Source: Stenotrophomonas nematodicola | GTDB lineage: Bacteria > Pseudomonadota > Gammaproteobacteria > Xanthomonadales > Xanthomonadaceae | Reading direction: 5' to 3' | NCBI RefSeq assembly: GCF_009467805.1 | Contig: NZ_WIAY01000001.1 | Coordinates: 810,982 to 874,981 of the forward strand | Length of the DNA: 64,000 nt | Position numbers and translations under genes: made by a program | The notes under the pieces: model-generated | Database searches by the model: none | What the model was told of the DNA's origin: nothing | The model's input: only the letters and a program-made list of their open reading frames with translations | In this document: positions 1 through 8,678 of the stretch, piece by piece | Layout of the letters: each line of letters begins with the position of its first letter | How positions within the stretch are numbered: the stretch's first letter is position 1

Positions 1-1025
1 GCGCGGCCGAAGTCGGCGACTGGCTCGCCGACTTCGATGCCGATGCGCTGCGCGCCTGGGCGCTGGGCTTCGGCGTGGAGACCTACGTGGGCAGCTCGGG
101 CCGGGTCTTCCCAGTGGATCGCAAAGCCGCGCCGCTGCTGCGGGGTTGGGTGCGACGGCTCAAGGAACAGGGCGTGCGTCTGCATGTGCAGCACCGCTGG
201 ACCGGCTGGGATGCCAACGGTGACCTGTGTTTCGATACGGCGGACGGCACGCACACCGTGACGGCGGACGCCGTGGTGCTGGCGATGGGGGGCGGGAGCT
301 GGCCCCAACTGGGTTCCGACGGCGCCTGGAGGGCGCCGATGGCCGCGCGCGGCATCGACATCGCCCCCCTGAAACCGGCCAACTGCGGGTTCGACCTGGA
401 CTGGACCGCGTACTTCAGCGAACGCCAGGCCGGTGCCCCGTTGAAGCCGGTGGTGGCGCACTGGATTGACCTCCACGGTCAGCCGCGCTCCCTGCAGGGC
501 GAGTGCGTGATCACCGCCAACGGCATCGAAGGCAGCCTGATCTATGCGCTGGCCGCCGACCTGCGCGATGCGCTGGCCCGCGATGGGAAGGTGCAGCTGC
601 ACCTGGACCTGCTGCCCGGGCAGACCGAGGCGCAGGTGCTGGAGAAGCTGCTGCGCCCACGTCAGGGCCGCAGCTTCGGCGAGTATCTGCGCCGCCAGTT
701 GGGTCTTGGCGGGGTCAAATCGGCGCTGCTGTTCGAGGTGCTGGGCAAGGAGGCGGGACAGTTGCCGCCGGAGCGTATCGCGGCGGCGCTCAAGCGGCTG
801 CCGTTGTCGCCCCTTCGCCCGCGGCCGCTTGCCGAGGTGATCAGCACCGCCGGTGGCGTCCGCCTGGAGGCGCTGGACGCGCAGTTGATGCTGCGCGATC
901 TGCCCGGCACCTTCTGCGCCGGCGAAATGCTGGACTGGGAAGCCCCCACCGGCGGCTACCTGCTGACCGCCTGCTACGCCAGCGGGCTGCGCGCCGGCCG
1001 CGGCGTGATCGACTACCTGGGATAG
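1..1025 (+). CDS. NAD(P)/FAD-dependent flavoprotein, HI0933/TIGR03862-like, 5' end cut by window
   Basis: The reading frame is open from the first full codon at position 3, so the N-terminal dinucleotide-binding part lies outside the window. About 340 residues remain. Visible features are VVLAMGGGSWPQLGSDG near the middle and a C-terminal FCAGEMLDWEAPTGGYLL segment, which is the usual FAD-contacting end of HI0933-like aminoacetone-oxidase-type flavoproteins. The internal GTG at 75 is not the real start because coding sequence continues upstream of it. The substrate is unknown. The gene ends 12 bases before the convergent acetyltransferase gene. Confidence 0.8.
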   Translation, partial: AAEVGDWLADFDADALRAWALGFGVETYVGSSGRVFPVDRKAAPLLRGWVRRLKEQGVRLHVQHRWTGWDANGDLCFDTADGTHTVTADAVVLAMGGGSWPQLGSDGAWRAPMAARGIDIAPLKPANCGFDLDWTAYFSERQAGAPLKPVVAHWIDLHGQPRSLQGECVITANGIEGSLIYALAADLRDALARDGKVQLHLDLLPGQTEAQVLEKLLRPRQGRSFGEYLRRQLGLGGVKSALLFEVLGKEAGQLPPERIAAALKRLPLSPLRPRPLAEVISTAGGVRLEALDAQLMLRDLPGTFCAGEMLDWEAPTGGYLLTACYASGLRAGRGVIDYLG

Positions 1026-1037
1026 CGCCGGCCGGCC

Positions 1038-1502
1038 CTACCCGCGCTGCATGCGCACCGAGGCGAGCGACACTCCGCTGGGGTGCGCGTAAGCCTCTTC
1101 GCGCAGCGGCTGGAAGCCCGCGCGCCGGTAGAACGGCACAGCGTTGAGCGAGGCTGACAACACCAGCGGGCGCGACGGATCGCCCAGCGCCACCATCGCG
1201 TCCATCAGTGCCCGGCCGATGCCCCGCCCACCCTGGTCGGGATCGACGAACAACGCATCGATCTCATTGCCGGCCTGGTCGATCACCCCGTAGCCGAGCA
1301 GGTGGCCCTCCGCGTCCTCGGCGACGATGCAGCCGCCCTGCCCGATCAGTGCGCGGTAGTGCGCCGGCGGAGGCGAGGCCGCCCACGGCGCGATCACCTC
1401 GGGTGGATAGGCCGCACTGCAGATTTCGCGCACGCACCGCGTGCGCAGTGCCCACAGAATATCGGCTTCGTCCGCACGACCGCTGCGCAGTTGCATGGTC
1501 AT
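1038..1502 (-). CDS. GNAT family N-acetyltransferase
   Basis: This is a 154-residue single-domain protein. The acetyl-CoA binding motif A is visible as DPDQGGRGIGRALMDAM (the Q/RxxGxG/A pattern), followed by the usual C-terminal NAVPFYRRAGFQ segment. The substrate cannot be told from sequence. The gene sits 3 bases downstream of the glutamate-synthase-like gene on the same strand, so the two are probably co-transcribed. Confidence 0.85.
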   Translation of the reverse strand: MTMQLRSGRADEADILWALRTRCVREICSAAYPPEVIAPWAASPPPAHYRALIGQGGCIVAEDAEGHLLGYGVIDQAGNEIDALFVDPDQGGRGIGRALMDAMVALGDPSRPLVLSASLNAVPFYRRAGFQPLREEAYAHPSGVSLASVRMQRG

Positions 1503-1505
1503 CCC

Positions 1506-3128
1506 TCAGCGCGACTTGCTGGACCGCAGCGCCTGGATGCGCGCCGGCGGCTGGAAGGAATCGCTGCGTGCATCGGCCCAGTAGTCGTGGAAGACCGCGT
1601 GGTCCGGCACCCGGCGCAGCAGCTCGCCGGGCGACAGATAGCGATACAACGAGGCCAGCGAGCGGATCTCGACCGGCGATACCCGGCGCAGGATGTGTTC
1701 CGGCCCCAGCTCGGACGGATCGTTCAGGCCTGCCGCACACAACAGGTCGCGCAGCGCGCGCAGGGTGTTCTCGTGGTAGTTGTGCACCCGCGACGCCTTG
1801 TCGGCCGCGTCCAGGTGACGCCAGCGGTGCGGATTCTGCGTGGCGATCCCGGTGGGGCATTTGTCGCTGTGGCAGCTCAGCGACTGGATGCACCCCAGCG
1901 CGAACATGAAGCCGCGCCCGGCATTGCACCAGTCCGCGCCCAGCGCGATGGTGCGCGCGATCTCGAAGGCGCTGGTGACCTTGCCCGCCGCACCGATCCG
2001 GATGCGATCGCGCAGGTCCAGGCCGACCAGGGTGTTGTGCACGAGCAGCAGCGCTTCGTGCATCGGCACCCCGACATGGTCGATGAACTCGGCCGGCGCC
2101 GCGCCGGTGCCACCCTCGGCACCATCGACGACGATGAAGTCCGGCAGCAGGCCGGTCTCCTGCATGGCCTTGGCGATGCCGAACCATTCCCACGGATGGC
2201 CGATGGCCAGCTTGAACCCCACCGGCTTGCCGCCGGACAGCTCGCGCAGCCGTGCCACGAACTGCAGCAGCTCCACCGGCGTGTTGAAGGCCGAATGCCG
2301 GGACGGCGACACGCAGTCCACCCCCATCGGCACGCCACGGGTGATGGAAATCTCCTCGCTGACCTTCGCCGCCGGCAGCACGCCGCCGTGGCCGGGCTTG
2401 GCGCCCTGCGAGAGCTTGATCTCGATCATCCTGACCTGGTCGTGGTTGGCGTTGGCCACGAACTTCTCTTCGCTGAATCCACCGGCATCGTCGCGGCAAC
2501 CGAAGTAGCCCGAGCCGATCTCCCAGACCAGATCGCCGCCCATTTCCCGGTGGTACGGCGAGATCGAGCCTTCGCCGGTGTCATGGTAGAAACTGCCGCG
2601 ACGCGCACCTTCGTTGAGCGCGCGGATCGCATTGGCCGACAGCGAGCCGAAGCTCATCGCCGAGATGTTGAACACACTGGCCGAGTACGGCTTGGCACAG
2701 TTGGGTCCGATCAGGATGCGGAAGTCGTGGTGGCCGATGTCGGTGGGCGCGAGCGAATGGTTGATCCACTCGTAATCCACCGCATAGGTGCTGCGCAGCG
2801 TCCCGAAGGGCACCACGTCCATATCATTCTTGGACCGCTGGTAGATCAGCGCCCGCTGCTGCCGCGAGAACGGCACGTCCTCCAGGTCGCTCTGCACGAA
2901 GTACTGGCGGATCTCCGGGCCGATCGATTCCAGCCCATAGCGGAAGTGCGCCATCACCGGGTAGTTGCGTCGCAGCGTGCTGCGTTTCTGCAGGAGATCC
3001 CAGGTCCCCAGCCCCACCACGACGGCGCTGATGCCAACGCCCCAGTACCAGGCGGGCCAGATATCGGCCAGCCACAGGCAGACCGGGAACAGCAGGATGG
3101 CGAGCAGGTAGACAAGGTACCGATGCAT
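1506..3128 (-). CDS. FMN-binding glutamate synthase-like protein, membrane anchored
   Basis: The 540-residue product begins with one or two hydrophobic segments (about residues 4-45), which suggests membrane anchoring. A glutamate synthase central (FMN/2-oxoglutarate) TIM-barrel domain follows. GEGSISPYH, AKPGHGGVLP and VVDGAEGGTGAAP are typical of this fold. CIQSLSCHSDKCPTG supplies the three cysteines that in GltB bind a 3Fe-4S cluster. The glutaminase and C-terminal domains of true GltB are absent, so this is the stand-alone family whose physiological reaction is not settled. Confidence 0.85.
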   Translation of the reverse strand: MHRYLVYLLAILLFPVCLWLADIWPAWYWGVGISAVVVGLGTWDLLQKRSTLRRNYPVMAHFRYGLESIGPEIRQYFVQSDLEDVPFSRQQRALIYQRSKNDMDVVPFGTLRSTYAVDYEWINHSLAPTDIGHHDFRILIGPNCAKPYSASVFNISAMSFGSLSANAIRALNEGARRGSFYHDTGEGSISPYHREMGGDLVWEIGSGYFGCRDDAGGFSEEKFVANANHDQVRMIEIKLSQGAKPGHGGVLPAAKVSEEISITRGVPMGVDCVSPSRHSAFNTPVELLQFVARLRELSGGKPVGFKLAIGHPWEWFGIAKAMQETGLLPDFIVVDGAEGGTGAAPAEFIDHVGVPMHEALLLVHNTLVGLDLRDRIRIGAAGKVTSAFEIARTIALGADWCNAGRGFMFALGCIQSLSCHSDKCPTGIATQNPHRWRHLDAADKASRVHNYHENTLRALRDLLCAAGLNDPSELGPEHILRRVSPVEIRSLASLYRYLSPGELLRRVPDHAVFHDYWADARSDSFQPPARIQALRSSKSR

Positions 3129-3159
3129 GGCATTCCTCGAATCAAAGACGTCTTCGAGT

Positions 3160-4446
3160 CTACAGCCGGTCGTCCACCACGTCGCGCGGCCACACCGACT
3201 TCACGTCGTACACCACACCGCCGGGCGCCAGCAGCGCACGCACGTCCTCGGCGCTGAAGGCGCGGAAGCGCGCGTGCGCCACCGCCAGCACTACCGCGTC
3301 GTAGGCGTGCGGGGCCGGGGCATCGATCCAGTCGACACCGGCATCAGCCAACACGGCCGGACCCACCCACGGATCGTGCACCTCCACCCGCGCACCGCTG
3401 GCCTGCAGCGTCTGCGCCAGCTCCAGCGCACGGCTGTTGCGCAGGTCCGGGCAGTTTTCCTTGAACGTCACCCCCAGCACCAGCACGCGCGACCGGGCCG
3501 GGGCCCGGCCCCGCCCCGCCAGCAAGGCCAGCACCCGCTGCGCAACGTGTGCGCCGACGCGGTTGTTGACCTGGCGGGCGGTATGGATGAGATCGGGGTG
3601 GTAGCCCACGCTTTCGGACTTGTGCAGCAGGTAGTACGGGTCCACGCCGATGCAGTGGCCGCCGACCAGCCCGGGGCGGAACGGCAGGAAGTTCCATTTG
3701 CTGCCGGCCGCATCCAGCACGTCCTGCGTGTCGATATCGAGCCGGTCGAAGATCAGCGCCAGTTCGTTGACCAGCGCGATGTTGACGTCGCGCTGGATGT
3801 TCTCGATCACCTTGGCGGCTTCGGCCACGCGGATGGACGGCGCCGGCCAGGTGCCGGCGCGGATGATGCGCGCATACAGCGCGTCGACCACGGCCGCCAC
3901 CGCGGGCGTCGACCCGGACGTGATCTTGCGGATGTCGGCCAGGCGCCGCTCGCGGTCGCCAGGATTGATCCGTTCGGGGCTGTACCCGCAGTGGAAGTCC
4001 TGGTTGAACACCAGCCCGGAGCCGGCCTCCAGCAGCGGGACGCAGACCTCCTCGGTCGTACCGGGGTAGACGGTGGATTCGTAGATGACCAGATCGCCAC
4101 GCTTGAGCATGCCGGCAATCAGCATGCTGGCGCTGCGCAACGGCTCCAGATCCGGTTGTTCCATCGCATCGATGGGGGTCGGCACGGTGACGATGTACAC
4201 GTTGCAGGCGGCCAGCGCGTCGGGGCGGTCGGTGTAGCGTGCGTGGACCGCCGAGGCCAGCTCGGCAGCCTCCATCTCCAGGGTGTGATCGTGTCCGCGT
4301 TGCAGCTCGGCCACCCGCACCGGGTCGATGTCGTATCCCAGGGTCGGCAGTTCGCGCCCGAAGGCCACCGTCAGCGGCAGCCCGACATATCCCAGGCCGA
4401 TGATCGCAATATCGGGGCGCGTAGCGGCCGTGACCACCGCGCTCAC
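3160..4446 (-). CDS. nucleotide-sugar dehydrogenase (UDP-GlcNAc/UDP-Glc 6-dehydrogenase type, TviB/WbpA-like)
   Basis: The 428-residue protein has an N-terminal NAD-binding Rossmann motif (IIGLGYVGLP, about residues 15-24). The catalytic-cysteine region reads GLVGGHCIGVDPYYL, and a C-terminal UDP-binding domain follows (VLVLGVTFKENCPDLRNS). Such enzymes oxidise the C6 hydroxyl of a UDP-hexose or UDP-HexNAc to the acid, for surface polysaccharide. The exact sugar cannot be assigned, although the overall pattern is closer to the TviB/WbpA branch. A candidate structured RNA ending in a terminator lies 146-266 bases upstream. Confidence 0.88.
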   Translation of the reverse strand: MSAVVTAATRPDIAIIGLGYVGLPLTVAFGRELPTLGYDIDPVRVAELQRGHDHTLEMEAAELASAVHARYTDRPDALAACNVYIVTVPTPIDAMEQPDLEPLRSASMLIAGMLKRGDLVIYESTVYPGTTEEVCVPLLEAGSGLVFNQDFHCGYSPERINPGDRERRLADIRKITSGSTPAVAAVVDALYARIIRAGTWPAPSIRVAEAAKVIENIQRDVNIALVNELALIFDRLDIDTQDVLDAAGSKWNFLPFRPGLVGGHCIGVDPYYLLHKSESVGYHPDLIHTARQVNNRVGAHVAQRVLALLAGRGRAPARSRVLVLGVTFKENCPDLRNSRALELAQTLQASGARVEVHDPWVGPAVLADAGVDWIDAPAPHAYDAVVLAVAHARFRAFSAEDVRALLAPGGVVYDVKSVWPRDVVDDRL

Positions 4447-4591
4447 GCCTTCCCTCCGGACGGGTGGAGGGCGGCAATGGGCTGGAACAGGGGAGAATCG
4501 ACGAACTTCATGGGGTACGGCGCCCGGGGCTTTGCAATGCCGGCAAGACTAGCGCGTGCACCGGCCCGCCACAAAGATTCCCTCCCGCCCC

Positions 4592-4712
4592 AAAAACAAT
4601 GGCCGCCGCCCGTGGAGAGTACGGACGACGGCCTGCAAAGTGGTCCAGCTGCGGTTACTACCCTTTCAGACAGCCCCAGGGTGGTACCCCGCATGACTGA
4701 TCACAGCTGGTA
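4592..4712 (-). ncRNA. candidate structured leader or small RNA ending in an intrinsic terminator
   Basis: Read on the minus strand, CCAGCTG (4704-4710) pairs with CAGCTGG (4645-4651) as a closing stem. Inside it, TACCACCCT (4678-4686) pairs with AGGGTAGTA (4656-4664) with one mismatch. A third stem (4626-4633 with 4601-4608) is followed by ATTGTTTTTG, an intrinsic-terminator shape. The gene downstream is the nucleotide-sugar dehydrogenase (start 4446), so this could be an attenuator or riboswitch leader, or a free small RNA. I do not recognise the family. No convincing gene was seen in 4447-4746. Confidence 0.45.
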
Positions 4713-4746
4713 GGCACAGCTTAGACGGGCAACCGTGATCATTGTG

Positions 4747-5202
4747 TTACGACCCCAACGTGAGCGCCGCAGGTTCCAGTTCGCCATGCACGCCTGTCCA
4801 CAGTTCCAGCAGGCGGGTGAATCCGACAGTGCGGCCATCCGCTGCCGGCGGCTCGACCGCGAACCTGGCCCAGGCACCATCGGCGATGCTGGCCAGCACC
4901 TCGGGCTCGATCGCCGCCGACGCCATCGTCCAGCGCGGAAAGTTGCGGGCCGGAATCCGGGCGTGCAGCAGTTGTCGCAGATTGCGGTGGACGCGCGAAT
5001 TGAGCACCCGGTGGTAAACCGAATTGACGCCGTCGTCCGGGCCTTCGAAATACTGGAGAAAATGGTGGCCGTCGAACATGAGCACGCCCGTCACCCCGGC
5101 AACCTTGTTGAAGCTGCCAGCCGCCGCCAGTATCTGATCTATATCGGAAGCTTGAATCCCATCGACAGCGTCACTTACGTACGCAATCGCACACAGCGGC
5201 AT
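4747..5202 (-). CDS. BLUF domain blue-light photoreceptor (copy 1)
   Basis: A 151-residue protein made of a BLUF domain (residues 1-95) and a short C-terminal extension. The flavin-photocycle residues are all present: Tyr8 (AIAYVS), Asn32 (FNKVAGVTG), Gln50 (FLQYFEGP), Trp91 and Met93 (FPRWTM). BLUF proteins bind FAD non-covalently and switch hydrogen bonding around Gln/Tyr in blue light. No enzymatic output domain is attached, so it would act through a protein partner. Two further BLUF genes lie in this window. Confidence 0.93.
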   Translation of the reverse strand: MPLCAIAYVSDAVDGIQASDIDQILAAAGSFNKVAGVTGVLMFDGHHFLQYFEGPDDGVNSVYHRVLNSRVHRNLRQLLHARIPARNFPRWTMASAAIEPEVLASIADGAWARFAVEPPAADGRTVGFTRLLELWTGVHGELEPAALTLGS

Positions 5203-5314
5203 GAAAGAGTATCCAGAGGAGTTTTACTGACTATGCCATGAACGTTTATGCGTTGATAGATGACCGGCGCGACACTCCCGACCGGTCCGCGCGTCAGAAA
5301 ACCGTCGCATCCGC

Positions 5315-6319
5315 TCAGGGATTTTCCACTTCGTACCCCGACCGGCGCAGCTCGTCCAGGTAGCCACCGGGGGCAAGCAGGGAAAACACCGGCACCACCG
5401 CGAACGTCACGGTATTGCGCTTCAGGGCATCGCGCGCATGGCCCAGCCATTTCTCCTGCGCGCGCCGGTCCAGGTCGGTCAGGCCGCGGCGGCGGCCAAA
5501 CTCGCTGCGCTCCACCGCGTCCACGCAGGCACCGTACTGGCTCTGCACGGCCATCCGCTGCAGGGCATCGATGTCACCCACCGACCAGGCATTCGCGCGC
5601 TCGACCAGGATCGGCAACTTGCTCTCCACCACGTCCAGGGTGCGTTCGAAGCACGCCACGTCGTCCAGGCTGCTGGCGCGCACGTCCTTGAGTGCCTGGC
5701 GCGGGTCGTCGATGCGGATCACCAGCCGCGTCGAGACCGGCGTGTGACCGTGCGCTTTGGCTGCCTTGTCCAGCACCTCCGAGACGGCGGAGCGCTGCTT
5801 GAGACCGACCTTCTTCAGCGCCGCGCCATACAGCTCCGTTGCCGCCACCAGAGGCCGGTCCTTCTCAATACCGCCATCGCGGCCGATGTACCGCTTCTTC
5901 TGGACTTCCCAGCGCGCGTACAGCGCGGGCGGCAACACCTCCTGCAGGCGACGCCCATCCGGGCTGCGCGCGGCCTTCATCGCCGACGGCAACAGGGTCA
6001 ACCCCTTGAAGAAACCAATGTCGGCGTCCAGCGTCCAGCCCGGTGCGGCCAACATCTGCTGCGCCTCGGCGACGACGGCATCGACCTCGTCCGACCGCCA
6101 CTCCAGCGTGGCCGGCAACGGGCTGACCGTGCCCAGGATCCACAGCGTGTGTCCGTCGCTGGACGAGACTCTCCACAGTCCAGGACCGGGCTGCGCGCCG
6201 GAGACCACCACCGGCGCCATGTCCACCACCGGCGGCTGAGGCGATTGCGCATGCACCGCCGCCGTCCAGGCCAGCAGCGCCCCCATCAGTGCCATCCCTG
6301 CACGCGTCGCGTTTGCCAT
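5315..6319 (-). CDS. TraB/GumN family protein, secreted
   Basis: The start at 6319 is chosen because it follows an AGGGA-type ribosome binding site and begins a signal peptide (MALMGALLAWTAAVHA). The mature part contains the family pattern LWRVSSSDGHTLWILGTV and a C-terminal RNTVTFAVVPVFSLLAPGG block with GYLDELRRSGYEV, typical of the TraB/PrgY/GumN fold. The product is 334 residues. Family members are thought to be metal-dependent hydrolases or peptidases. The function here is unknown. It is divergent from the HD-domain gene. Confidence 0.85.
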   Translation of the reverse strand: MANATRAGMALMGALLAWTAAVHAQSPQPPVVDMAPVVVSGAQPGPGLWRVSSSDGHTLWILGTVSPLPATLEWRSDEVDAVVAEAQQMLAAPGWTLDADIGFFKGLTLLPSAMKAARSPDGRRLQEVLPPALYARWEVQKKRYIGRDGGIEKDRPLVAATELYGAALKKVGLKQRSAVSEVLDKAAKAHGHTPVSTRLVIRIDDPRQALKDVRASSLDDVACFERTLDVVESKLPILVERANAWSVGDIDALQRMAVQSQYGACVDAVERSEFGRRRGLTDLDRRAQEKWLGHARDALKRNTVTFAVVPVFSLLAPGGYLDELRRSGYEVENP

Positions 6320-6451
6320 GTTTCCCTGTCCATGATGGTGTGTGTCGCACAGCGTAATGCGGCCCTTGAGGCGCTGCGTAAAGTTTGCGTTCTGCCGCGC
6401 GGTGTCGTTCTCCGCGCATAATGCGGTTCCGGTCAACAGGGAGAAGGCGTC

Positions 6452-6880
6452 ATCGATATCGCGCTTCGTGCCGCCGCGCTTGCCCGCCGTGCGCATGCCG
6501 ACCAGGTCGATAAAGCCGGGCATCCCTATATTGGCCATGTTGCCCGGGTCGCCGCCCGGGTGCACGGCGACCCGGAGGCCGAAGCCGTGGCGTGGCTGCA
6601 CGACGTGGTGGAGGATTGCCCGGACTTCGCCGACGAGGTGGACGCCTTTCCGGCGCCGATCGTGGCCGCGGTCCAGTGCCTGACCCGCCGCGACGGCATC
6701 ACGGCCGAGGCCTACTACGCGGCCATCCGCGCCAATCCACTGGCATTGAAGGTCAAGCTGGCCGACATCGCCGACAACCGCGACCCGGCACGCCTGGCGT
6801 ACCTGCCCGACGCGATGGCGCAGCGCCTGACAGAAAAATATGCGCACGCACTGCACGCGCTGGGCGCGGCGCCGACGTAA
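6452..6880 (+). CDS. HD-domain phosphohydrolase (SpoT/MESH1-like), apparently non-AUG start
   Basis: Clear HD-domain sequence begins around 6452: ALARRAHADQVDKAGHPYIG, then AVAWLHDVVEDC with the HD pair and KLADIADNRDP. This resembles single-domain ppGpp hydrolase-like proteins. No ATG, GTG or TTG occurs in frame between the stop at 6419 and the conserved region. An AGGGAGA ribosome site at 6438-6444 is followed by ATC at 6452. The next ordinary start (GTG 6560) would remove the first metal-binding His. Either a rare start codon is used or the gene is damaged. Confidence 0.7.
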   Translation: MDIALRAAALARRAHADQVDKAGHPYIGHVARVAARVHGDPEAEAVAWLHDVVEDCPDFADEVDAFPAPIVAAVQCLTRRDGITAEAYYAAIRANPLALKVKLADIADNRDPARLAYLPDAMAQRLTEKYAHALHALGAAPT

Positions 6881-7085
6881 GAACGCAGATGCGGGCGCAT
6901 TGATGCGCCGCACGCGCCGCACGGCCCGCCTACCGCCAGATTGCCATTGTCCTTACCATCCCCCCGATGCAGATCGGGTTGCCCGTGCAGGGCGTCGGTG
7001 GGTCCGCGCCCTTGCGGCACCGCGCCGGGGACGGGACAGGATAGATGCGTCATGTCCGCCGTACGGGGGACGGAGGGTCGGTGGC

Positions 7086-7172
7086 TGGTGCCCGGAGCCG
7101 GAATCGAACCGGCATGGAGTTGCCCCCGGCGGATTTTAAGTCCGATGCGTCTACCAGTTTCGCCATCCGGGC
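7086..7172 (-). tRNA. tRNA-Leu (UAA)
   Basis: On the minus strand the acceptor stem is GCCCGGA paired with TCCGGGC. The D-arm is TGGCGAAACTGGTAGACGCA, the anticodon loop CTTAAAA gives anticodon UAA, and a long variable arm is followed by GGTTCGATTCC. The CCA is encoded. It is 87 nt long, as expected for a class II tRNA. Confidence 0.95.
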
Positions 7173-7220
7173 CGCGGCCATAGGGTGCCTGATCGCGCCC
7201 GGATTTGGAATGCGCGCCGT

Positions 7221-8630
7221 TCAGATCGCCCGCGAGTAGCGCACCGGCTGGTCGGGACGCGCCAGGTAGCGGTCAAAGCACATCGCCAGCAGCCGCAGCA
7301 GCGGCCGGCCGCGTTCGGTGGCACGCACGATGCCGGCGTCGTGCTCGGCCAGGCCGTCCTGCTGCAGCGGTGCCAGCGCGGCCAGGCCGTCGGCGAAGTA
7401 GCTGTCGAAATCCACGCCGTAGCGCGCTGCCACCGCGCGCCCATCCACCTCGCCCTGGCACATCAGCTGGCCGATCAGTTCGGCGCGCAGTTCATCATCG
7501 GCATCCAGCGCCAGGCCACGCCACACCGGTATCCGTCCTGCATCCACGGCCTGCTCCCAGGCGGGCAGCTCGCGCGGGTTCTGGCTGTAGTGCGGGCCGA
7601 TGTGGCTGATGGCGCTGGCGCCCAGTCCGACCAGGTCGGTATCGGCGTGGGTGGTGTAGCCCATGAAGTTGCGGTGCAGCTGGCCAGCGCGCTGCGCGCG
7701 GGAGAGGTCCTCGTCGGGCAGTGCGAAGTGGTCCATGCCGATGTACTGGTAACCGGCATCACCCAGGCGCTGCACCGCCAGGCCGAGCAGCGCCAGCTTC
7801 TGCTCCGGCGTCGGCAGATCGCTGTCGGCGATCTGCCGCTGCGCCTTGAACAGGTGCGGCAGATGCGCGTAGCCGTACACCGCCAGACGATCCGGGCGCT
7901 CGCGCAGCACGGTCTCCAGCGTCTGTGCAAAGCCCGACAGCGTCTGCCGCGGCAACCCGTAGATCAGGTCGACATTGACCGAGCGCAGGCCGTAGGCGCG
8001 GCACGCCTGCAGAATCGCCAGTGTCGGCGCCACCCCCTGTTCGCGGTTGATCGCCTGCTGCACCTGCGGGTCGAAGTCCTGGATGCCCAGGCTCGCGCGG
8101 TTGAAGCCCAGCTCGGCGAGCACGGCGATGTCCGGAGGCGCGATGAAGCGCGGGTCCAGCTCGATCGAGAAATCGCGAGAGGCCGACGCGCTGAATCGGA
8201 AGCGGCTGCGCAGGCCGTCGATCAGCGCGCGCAGTTGGACCGCATCGAGAAAGTTGGGCGTGCCGCCGCCCAGATGCAGCTGGATCACCTCGCGCGCGGG
8301 ATCGAACAGCGGCGCAATGCGGTCGGCCTCGCGCAGCACGCGGGCGACGTAGGCCTCGCCCCTGCTGCGGTCGCGGGTGATCACCCGGTTGCAGCCGCAG
8401 TAGAAGCACGGGCTGGTGCAGTACGGCACATGCACATACAGCGACAGCGCGCGCGCCGTGACGTTGCTGGCGGTGATGGCCCCTTCCAGCGCGGCGGCGT
8501 CGAAGCCGTCGTGGAAGTGCGGCGCAGCCGGATACGAGGTGTAGCGCGGTCCGGGCCGGTCGTGACGGCGCAGCAGCTCGGGGTCGAAGTGCCAGGCGAG
8601 GCCGGCAGCGGCGGGCGTGATCATATCCAT
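7221..8630 (-). CDS. hemN: oxygen-independent coproporphyrinogen III oxidase HemN
   Basis: A radical-SAM enzyme of 469 residues that decarboxylates coproporphyrinogen III to protoporphyrinogen IX without oxygen in haem synthesis. The cluster motif is YVHVPYCTSPCFYCGCN (CxxxCxxC plus the extra Cys of true HemN), and GGGTPNFL binds SAM. The N-terminal RPGPRYTSYPAAPHF is characteristic of HemN rather than HemW. Start 8630 is chosen because the family begins shortly before this block. A half-conserved FNR/Anr site lies 35-48 bases upstream, so induction at low oxygen is likely. Confidence 0.93.
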   Translation of the reverse strand: MDMITPAAAGLAWHFDPELLRRHDRPGPRYTSYPAAPHFHDGFDAAALEGAITASNVTARALSLYVHVPYCTSPCFYCGCNRVITRDRSRGEAYVARVLREADRIAPLFDPAREVIQLHLGGGTPNFLDAVQLRALIDGLRSRFRFSASASRDFSIELDPRFIAPPDIAVLAELGFNRASLGIQDFDPQVQQAINREQGVAPTLAILQACRAYGLRSVNVDLIYGLPRQTLSGFAQTLETVLRERPDRLAVYGYAHLPHLFKAQRQIADSDLPTPEQKLALLGLAVQRLGDAGYQYIGMDHFALPDEDLSRAQRAGQLHRNFMGYTTHADTDLVGLGASAISHIGPHYSQNPRELPAWEQAVDAGRIPVWRGLALDADDELRAELIGQLMCQGEVDGRAVAARYGVDFDSYFADGLAALAPLQQDGLAEHDAGIVRATERGRPLLRLLAMCFDRYLARPDQPVRYSRAI

Positions 8631-8664
8631 GCCACCAGCGTGCCAAGACCGGAACCGGCGCGCA

Positions 8665-8678
8665 TTGCGCCAGATCAA
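8665..8678 (-). promoter_or_regulatory. probable FNR/Anr-type site upstream of hemN
   Basis: TTGCGCCAGATCAA matches the TTGAT-N4-ATCAA consensus perfectly in one half and at three of five bases in the other. It lies 35 bases before the hemN start and overlaps the end of the truncated haemoglobin gene. Confidence 0.5.

Noticed and set aside
1302..3257. Long open frame (651 residues) on the plus strand opposite the glutamate-synthase-like gene
   Set aside because: Composition is typical of a high-GC shadow frame (Arg/His/Gln-rich), and the minus strand encodes a clear enzyme.
4443..4694. 83-residue minus-strand frame upstream of the dehydrogenase
   Set aside because: It overlaps the structured RNA candidate, has no ribosome site and has an irregular composition.
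3127..4713. 528-residue plus-strand frame across the dehydrogenase gene
   Set aside because: Shadow of the dehydrogenase. No family features.
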